In this document: positions 56,396-64,000 of the stretch, piece by piece
Layout of the letters: each line of letters begins with the position of its first letter
How positions within the stretch are numbered: position 1 is the stretch's first letter
Notes under the pieces: generated by a model
Seen by the model: the letters and a program-made list of their open reading frames with translations, nothing else
The model's database searches: none
Told to the model about the DNA's origin: nothing
Made by a program: the position numbers and the translations under genes
Assembly (NCBI GenBank): GCA_001414485.1
Contig: LLEY01000175.1
Location: forward strand, 57,275 to 121,274
DNA: 64,000 nt
Reading direction: 5' to 3'
Source: Calycina herbarum
Lineage: Eukaryota; Ascomycota; Leotiomycetes; Helotiales; Pezizellaceae

Positions 56396-59300
56396 CTATC
56401 TGTTTTTCCCGTCTTCAATAGTTGGAAGCCGTTCCTTCTTTCGAGACGCAAGCAATTTGAGCCCCCACTTCTCCCTCTTCCCTCTCGAACTTTTTGGTTT
56501 TCTTTTGTGGGAATCGGTAGCTTGTGGTTGGTGGACAAAGAATCCCTTGAAACCAATCCATATACTTGAAATTCTCCGTTGCAAGTTCTTTTGATAATAT
56601 TTAAGAATATCATTGACGTAAACAGCGAGAATGATTAATGGAATGGCGAGGGCTGCAGAGGTGCCGACTGTATGTTCGTCAGCTCTTGTCGTCTCCCAGG
56701 CAGTGTCAAGTTGAAAACTTACAGATTCTCGAGAAGATCCATGTATCTGGAAATAGGGAGTCATTTCCTTGGCGTGGGAATGATTCGATCTTCAGAGAGT
56801 AGAACGAGGAAAGGAAGGAAAGGGGTAGCTGTTGAGTATAAGCATTGGAAATATTAGAGGGGAGCTCCCAGCTTACAAACACAATTGTAACGATTGTAAA
56901 GACTAGAATTGTTCTACCCTGTTGTGCACTTTGCTCTGCTTGCTTTCGGGCCTGGACAGCTTCGGATAAGTTTGCATTTTTCTGTTTAAGATCCAGGAGA
57001 TGATTTATCTGCGCAAGACTCATTAGTGAAACTCGCCAAAAAAAAAACCGAGTATCCAGAAAATACCGAATCGTAAGTAATCTTAGCATCCATTTCCATT
57101 TTGTGAACTTTCTCAAGCCTGAGATTGATATCACTTCTCTCCTGGTAATAATCGACAATGATATCCGTCTGCGTTGCCTCTCGTCCCTCAAGGTGAGAAG
57201 CTCTGACAAGTGTGAATAGTTTATTCAGCAAATTCCTTTGGTCCTCGAAGATGCTTTTTAAAATGTTCAACTCGTCTCGAATGTCTTTGATCTCCTCCAA
57301 CAACATTATTTCTTTTTGGATATCCACTTCGACAACATCTAACTCATCCTCGCGGGACTTGATCGCTCCTAACCTTCTAACTTCCTCTTGGAAGTCTTCG
57401 GTTTTTGAGTCTGGGTATCGTTCGCGGTAAACCTTGTCTACCCGCTCTTGGATCTCTTTCTGGATTTTCTCCCTGTAGGTATCCGTATCATTAAAAGTCG
57501 TTCTTTTCTTTACTTTCGACTGGCTCTTTCCGGACTGTGAAATATCCAGTCTGAAGTTTTCAAAGCATTTTACTTCTTCATCTGCCTGTAATGAAACATT
57601 AGTTTGCACAAATTTTCATCCGGACGTAAAATAATACTTACAACTGTTCCAATTGAACTAGCAAAAGTATGAAGGAGCGAGTCTTTAGACTGTAGTTGGC
57701 ATTCTTCCACGAATCGTACTGAAAGGCTTGTGATGATAGTTGCCAAGTGGTACACTGATGATATATGGGGGCGTGTATCGTCGCGGATGTGCTCGCGGAT
57801 TCGATCGAGTAACTCCACCCCCCCTTTGTTTTTACTCTGTGGTCCAGCGCTTGGGGGAAAGCATGTCACGATTGTTTCTAGAATATAAGTCAGTTGAGTA
57901 TAGTAAGATTCTCTGTCCATGAGACAAATTGTATTAGAAGGTCTAGGAACTTCATTTTAGCGCATCAGGAGGCTTAGGATAACGAGGAGTTTTGAATTCT
58001 AATTATCTCAAGCCCCTCCACCCGATGGGGGTTGTTTTGTTAAACACTGTTCCGGAATCAAGAATGAAAAAGGTGTTTTTGACGGGGTTTCAGACATGCC
58101 TCGCTACCCCTATCGTTTTGTGACGCGAGATTCATATCGAAATTTTACTTACCATCATCTAGTACCCAAAGCCAAAGCTGATCAACCATACAAATTTGTG
58201 CATCGGGGTCGTCCTCCCAGTGCGGTGTGAGATTTTTTTCGTCATCGAGCTTCGATTGTTCAAACTTCCTCGTTTTCTTGCTCGCGCCCACACTATGTAT
58301 CCCCTCTTGCTCTTTACTTATCACCGCTTGCTCTGCTTCCTGGCGACACTGAGCTGCTGCAGCTCTCGCTTGATACCGTCTTACTACCTGGTCGACGTCT
58401 CTCCGACTTGTATCTGCCAAAGCCGAGTAGTAATACTGATCTAGTGTTCGAGATGGATGAAGGCCGGTCTCCTCTTGGGGGTTTAGATAATTCTCTAAAA
58501 GGAGTTCATATTTGGGATCCTCGTTCTCTGAGAGTAGACCGCTACATATTGAAATGGCATCAGAAAGTCTTTCCAACCATTCCATGATACCGGGAGCATT
58601 ACTTTCGACGTTCCTTCTCATCGTGAGGTGTATGACACGGAGAGAACGCAATCTTTCCTCTTCATTGGAGTCTTTAATTTGACTCCAGCGATCATTGAAA
58701 TACTCATATAGGTTGGTCTTTGTGTTTTCCAGAAGCTCGAGTCCCTTCTTGACTTCGAGTTCAAGAATGAGCTTCCGGATTTCGTTTTTCTGCACCCGTT
58801 CAGCAGTTCTTCGCTCTTCCTGACCCAAGGAAATCTCAGTTGTGACCACGGGAGAGATTAATGCTGCACGACTTTCATTCTTTTTGACCTGCAGTCTCTT
58901 GGCCTCCTCTATGAGTCGAACTGTTTGTCGTAAAGTTCTATGACCAGAGACAGAATGAAAAGTTAGGAAGGGGATCTTGTAACTAAATTAGTGCCAGTTT
59001 CCAGAAACGTGAAACGAGAACACTTACACAAATTGACATCTTGATTCCGCTAAGTGCGGGTTTTACACCCCAGGACTCTATGCCTTTTTTGGCTTTCTTT
59101 TGGGGATTTTTGTTTTCTTGTGCAAAGGGATCAGGAACAACTACGTTTTCCCCCCAGCTAAAAACATCGGGAGCAGGATTGTCATTTTCTTTCCTAGTTA
59201 GCTCTTTATTTATAACTCTGAGCCGAACCTTAGGTGCCTTTTCTGAATTTTCGTCCACTATAATTCTGGTGGGCAAATTAGCAAATATATGATGCTTTGA

Positions 59301-62300
59301 AGTTCGAAAATAAAGTCTTACGGCTCAATTTGAGTTAGAAAGTCACCAACTGAATTTTCATTGGCAGGTTGCTCTGACATATTATGAGGAATGGAACCGC
59401 GCAAATTTTGTAGATTACGCCTAAGATGACCAGGAGATCAGCATGCTTGATCATTCTTGATTTCTTATACAAAGAACGTCTGTTTTTGGGGGGGAAGAGG
59501 GGGGGTTGGATTTTCACATTGCTATAAAATCCACCACATTGTAGCTTACGATTCAGATTTTTCGTGTCGATTCTTCACATCAACTCCGGGGTGAACTGAT
59601 AGCTTTTGGTGCAACGTAGAGATGGCATCACCTTCGGCTGAGGGAAACTCCTCTCTTTCAAACTGAAAACCCCATTAGGCTCCGTTTTTAAGTGTCCGAG
59701 GGAACTTACACTGAGAGCTGGGTACATGAATCGGCAAAATGGCTTCCCTTTGTGCTCTCTACGATATGCTTGCATGAAGTTTTTAACGCGAGTGTATCCA
59801 GTGTTAGTTCTTGTAGGCTCGGAGTAGATCCTTCTCGCTAAATCCTAGTTGCTCGTTTAGTCAACCAACGTTATGAACTTTCGGGCCTGTAACCTACCTC
59901 CGCCCAAGTCCACTATTCAGAAAACAATATCAACAGACTGAATATTGCCGTACTAAGGGGCATCACTTACGTTGTTTGCTGGAAGGTGTATCCATCTAAA
60001 ATGATGCTTCAAATCCATTCCGTCAAGTGACCATACCTCTCTTGCTTCTTTCATGACTGCGCCAGGTCCGGATTCTCGTTTATATATGATGTCGTAGACG
60101 GTACTCTTACTCTCCAGTGTGCTAATATTTGAAAAACCGAGTCAGTCTGTGTTACTTCACTGCTAATGAAGAAAACAGGTGCTAAAATTTGACTAACCAG
60201 TTGCTGCCATTTGTTGTACAAAAGTCAATGATGTTTGCTGGAGATCGTTTACAGACTTCCTCTATTGCTGTTCCAGCACCAACAAAAGGTTCTTCTAATT
60301 GTGGTGCTTTTCGAGTTACTCTGAGGGGTGCCTGAAGAAGAGCAAGGATTTTAGAACGGATTTCAGGACTTCTTCCCCAATAAATGGCCATTTCTCTTGC
60401 TGACAGTCCTCCCTTTTTAGCCTCTGGATCGACTCCATTCATCAACATGTGGCGAATGATATCTATCGCTATCTCAGGTTCGTAGTTGACTACCCAGTGG
60501 AGGGGGGTCCATTCTGTTGTGCGCATTCTAGTACTGCCAAATTCAGCGGTGCTAACTTGAAATCCTTCTTCTTCCTTTTTGCCGACCGAGAATGTGTTTT
60601 CGTCAAGCCTAACGAGATTTCGAATTAATTCCCTCACCGTGTTATCATGACCGTTTATAGCTGCAGCCTGGATTGCTCTCGATCCAGTGATATTCGACAG
60701 GACGTACTCCCCATACTCCTGGAACAACCATGAAACCATTTCACTTTGCCCACCAACAGCGGCCCAGTATATCACGTCTTTGGCTAAGTTTTCTGTGACG
60801 TAATCTCTTGTAGATAAGATCTTTCTCATGAGATTTTCCCTACCATTGCGAGCAGACCAGTTCAATGTCGCCGAAAGATCAATCAGTGTCCAGCTCTGCT
60901 CATTCTCTCGCAAGATCTCCTCTATGGCCAGTAGCTGCAGTTGGGGAAAATCCTCCACGGTTGGCCTTTCCTCCCCAAACTTACTACTATATCGCACATC
61001 AATGCCGTAGTTAACGAGCCGCTGTAGAACACCGGAATTTCTTTTCCCGATAGCCAAATCCAAAGCTGTCTCGCCTTTCAAGTTCTTTGTGGTGAGCGCT
61101 TCATGGGGCATATGCCCATAATTCAGTATCAACTCCACGAGCGTTTCTGAATCTTCCGCTGCCCGGGAGGCCAAGTGTAGTGGTGTATTGCCGTCCTGAT
61201 CCTTGGCACACACACCTTTAAAAATCATTCTCGGCAATAGCATTTCAACGACGCCAGTGAATTCGTGGAGAACAGCCAAATGCAAAGCATTCTGCTTGTT
61301 CTTGTTTTTGGCGTCGGGCCTGGCCCCGTGATCCAACAGCAATTGCACTACTCTTTTGCTTTGTGCGTAATGTTCTCGATACCAAGGGCTACTCAAAGCA
61401 GATAACAAGGGGGTATGTCCGTGTGACTCCCTAGCTTCGATTATGAGGGACTCTTTTGGATCATGCCATGAGCTAAATACTGATTTTCTACTATTAGAAT
61501 CCACTGGAAATAACATTTCTGCAAAATCCACGTATCCTCGTTCGGCTGCGAAATGGAGTGCTGTCATACCGTCTTCGTCTGCCCCTGATATGTCTGCTCC
61601 ACAACTGATCAATCTTTTACCAATCGATACATTGTTTTTATAAGCAGCCCAGAGGAAGGCAGTCATGCCTGTACAATTTTTATGGTCAACTTTGATAGCC
61701 CCCCATATGGTAATATCTTCAACAAGCAGCTTGACAAGCAGTTTCGCTATTTCCTCGCTTCCATCATAAATTGCTCTTGCTAGTTCCGAGTCTCCTTCCA
61801 TGTCAAAGGATCCAAGCGTGGCCCCCGCCGAAACAAGAAGTCGTACCATCTCTTGAGAACGGTTGAGAACTGCTCTGAGTAGAGGCGTTTCTCCTGAATC
61901 ATCCCTTTCATTCAAGCTACTACAAGAAATACGTGTGGAACGCGACCGTTTATTTTTCTTGCCCTTTTTCTTGCGTGGAGGAACAACCCAGGCATCGTCA
62001 GGAAGTTCATCTATAAAGCTGAAAGCTCTTATCGCCCTCCTGTCCTCCTCTGATAGTAATGCCTCAAGCAGAACCTTGGAAATTTCTAAATCATCTGATT
62101 TCACTGCTTGGTGAAGGACGGACACCCCTTCAGCGTTTTTGATGTTGACATCCGCGCCTTTTTCGAGTAACACTTCCACACAGGCAGTATATTTCTTGGC
62201 AACTGCTAAGTGGAGGATTGATACACCTCTATTGTTGGTGGCGTTGACATCTGCACCGTTCTCGAGCAACAATCTCACACAATCATCAAACCCGTTGGCA

Positions 62301-62737
62301 ACCGCTCGCCATAAGGGTGTGTCTCTAAGTTCTTGCTTCCTCTCCGTGTCGGCAAGCCTCTTCAACAATTCGGCCGCAATTTCCTTCTGGTTTCGACGAA
62401 CAGCCCAGTTCAAAGGCGTCAATCCATCGGAAGATTTTTCTTTGAAATCGGCGCCTCTGTTTAATAATTCAATAGCGATTTCCTCGCGACCGTAACAGAC
62501 AGCCCATGAAAGTGGCGTGGCGCTGAAAAGCTTCTCGTGTGATGGTATTGAGTTGATATCGGCATTTTCGTCTAGGCATCGTTTGACGGCAGCAAAATCA
62601 CCCTCTTTAATGGCGTCAAGCAACTTGTTTTCACTGCTCGTGTCTTGATTTTCTGCCGCTGCACCACTGATAATTGCTGGCGGGTCCTGTTCCAGTGTCT
62701 CACCAATCGTTCCAGAGGGCTCTTGGTCAGATTCCAT
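56396..62737 (-). CDS. Ankyrin-repeat protein with C-terminal CorA-like membrane domain
   Basis: Thirteen exons on the minus strand join in frame to 1,792 residues: 62737-60198, 60121-59971, 59912-59898, 59844-59710, 59662-59550, 59420-59322, 59265-59028, 58975-58153, 57877-57642, 57585-57067, 57008-56877, 56828-56723 and 56667-56396. Exon 1 encodes about 15-20 ankyrin repeats (for example DVNATNNRGVSILHLAVAKK). The next exons encode HHFRWIHLPANN-WTWAE, a landmark of fungal ankyrin/CorA-like proteins; exon 3 is only 15 nt. Exon 8 holds HPSRTLDQYYYSALADTS near residue 1269, another landmark, and exon 9 ETIVTCFP. A coiled coil follows, then two membrane helices (about residues 1655-1680 and 1702-1722). 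The GMN motif of true CorA channels is absent, so Mg transport is doubtful. Such proteins are often grouped with fungal NLR-like sensors; that role is an inference. The start was set at MESDQEP; the frame is open to 62860. Confidence 0.88.
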
Positions 62738-63873
62738 TGTATTCGCGGGGGAAAAGGCTCCAGCAAAATGGAAGGGGATTTCTCTCGTCACAAGGACCGT
62801 AATGGTGAGAAATCTTTTGGAGATACCCCTCTTCACGATGTAGCCCGAGAAAATATGCAATGCAACCTCAAGGGCCGCCCGCCAACCACATGCATGCTAA
62901 CATCTTACTGGATCATTGTAAGAGATAACAAATAAGCAATTTTCATCTCACTATCTCTAGAACTGTCCAAGCCACTTTGTAATTGGCCACCCTTTCTTTT
63001 AATATTAATTTGTTATTTATATTGAAGGGAAAAATTCAAGTGTGCTGGACCACCACCAGCTCTAACCACCAACACAACCAGAAGTGTATTAGGAAGCCCA
63101 AAAATGAGTTCGTAATCCTCCTTCATGAGAACACATTCGTACCAATCCTCGGAAAACACGAACTCGCTACAATGGTTGTGGACACTGTTCTCTGTGCAAG
63201 CTGTCCCAACCCATCTCAAACTGCTGTAAGGCTGATCTAGAGATTATCGATATATAGCAAGTAGTCGAAAGGGGTCCGTTTCAAGAGAGGATCGAAAAAC
63301 AGTACCCGAAACTCTCATACCAAAATTCATCTACACAGAACTAAAAAGTTTGATAGTCATACATGTACATCAATCTCACTGTAAACCCGTCGTAAAGTGC
63401 TATTTCCAAGAGAAAAGTACCGGTGTCTATTTTGAATGTACCTTTGAAGTACGACTCTTAACCCTGGAAGTGAAAAGGAAGATATATCATTACCATAAAA
63501 ATATGCATTCCCCGAAACCAAGCCTCACAACGCCATCCAACAAACAAAGGCATCCAAAGTCAAGACCTCTTTATTTCCAACCCCAGCTCCATACACATAA
63601 CCGTGTCCACTGTCCAGCCCCAAACCAAACCCAAATTGCACTATGAATTGGTACTTTCAGAATCAAGTTAATCAAGAACAGCATATCGGTTTATAATCAA
63701 TAGGTACTGTATAAGCTAACACATTAAAAGTAGTATACTGTTCTCCTTCGCTATGTCAGTGTCTTTGTCATCTGAACAATATTCATTCAAAATGAGCTAC
63801 TCAAAAGATCTGGGTTAATAAAGTGAATCAGAAGAAGTGACTCAAAATGAGTAAAATTGATAAATATCAATTA
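62738..63873. other. Intergenic upstream of the ankyrin gene
   Basis: This is the presumed promoter region of the ankyrin gene. Open frames are short and unconvincing on both strands. Confidence 0.5.
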
Positions 63874-64000
63874 CAGTGGTCGGCAACTGGAATTCCATGG
63901 AAGTTCCACAGCTATACATTGGAAGACTCCATTCCTTTTTTAAAAATCTATGGAAGACTCCATAAAAAATAGGGTTTCCATGGAAGTTCCACTGGAATTC
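63874..64000. mobile_element. Probable start of a TA-flanked element running off the window
   Basis: A TA at 63872-63873 is followed by CAGTGGTCGGCAACTGGAAT, which resembles the TA-CAGTG start of the element at 14597. Within the next 110 bases CCATGGAAGTTCCAC occurs twice (63895 and 63976 areas) and TGGAAGACTCCAT twice, giving internal palindromes. The other end is outside the window, so the call is tentative. Confidence 0.4.

Overview
The window looks like a filamentous ascomycete chromosome (Pezizomycotina; Leotiomycetes is my guess from gene flavour, not proven). The evidence is short GT-AG introns of about 47-76 bp, branch families such as UTP25, PMS1, SWI3 and TMS1 in eukaryotic form, an ankyrin/CorA-like protein and a rhodopsin-like PTH11-type receptor typical of these fungi, and AT-rich repeats with transition-type decay that resembles RIP. 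I see no tRNA, rRNA, CRISPR array or prokaryotic operon.

Layout. 0.7-2.6 kb: AIM9-like mitochondrial kinase-fold protein. 2.6-5.7 kb: gene-poor zone with four copies of a short dispersed repeat. 5.7-7.5 kb: MFS transporter of the nodulin-like type (minus). 8.3-9.8 kb: TMS1/serine incorporator. 10.9-12.7 kb: a secreted cysteine-rich protein with a long Ser/Asn/Asp/Gln/Gly-rich tail and a C-terminal KDEL, interrupted by an apparent one-base frameshift. 14.6-15.1 kb: a 522-bp TA-flanked inverted-repeat element. 15.9-17.3 kb: rhodopsin-domain membrane receptor. 19.2-33.7 kb: a dense housekeeping block: PMS1 mismatch repair, a four-TM membrane protein, mitochondrial ribosomal protein bL17m, UTP25 (rRNA processing), ARH1 (adrenodoxin reductase), ETF alpha and a SWI3/RSC8 chromatin-remodelling subunit. 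33.7-38.2 kb: gene-poor zone with four more copies of the dispersed repeat, in the opposite orientation, and a probable gene remnant. 38.2-42.9 kb: RRN5-like Pol I factor and IRC3 mitochondrial helicase, divergent. 43-45 kb: second copy of an AT-rich decayed element. 45.1-46.7 kb: unknown proline-rich protein. 46.7-50.3 kb: no convincing gene. 50.3-53.4 kb: multi-KH RNA-binding protein. 56.4-62.7 kb: one 13-exon gene for a 1,792-residue ankyrin-repeat protein ending in a CorA-like membrane domain. The right edge appears to enter another TA-flanked element.

Several genes serve mitochondria (AIM9-like, bL17m, ARH1, ETF alpha, IRC3), but in a chromosome with alternating strands this may be chance. 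Gene models were built by hand from splice signals and reading-frame continuity; all exon sums were checked to be multiples of three, but no transcript or homology search was available.
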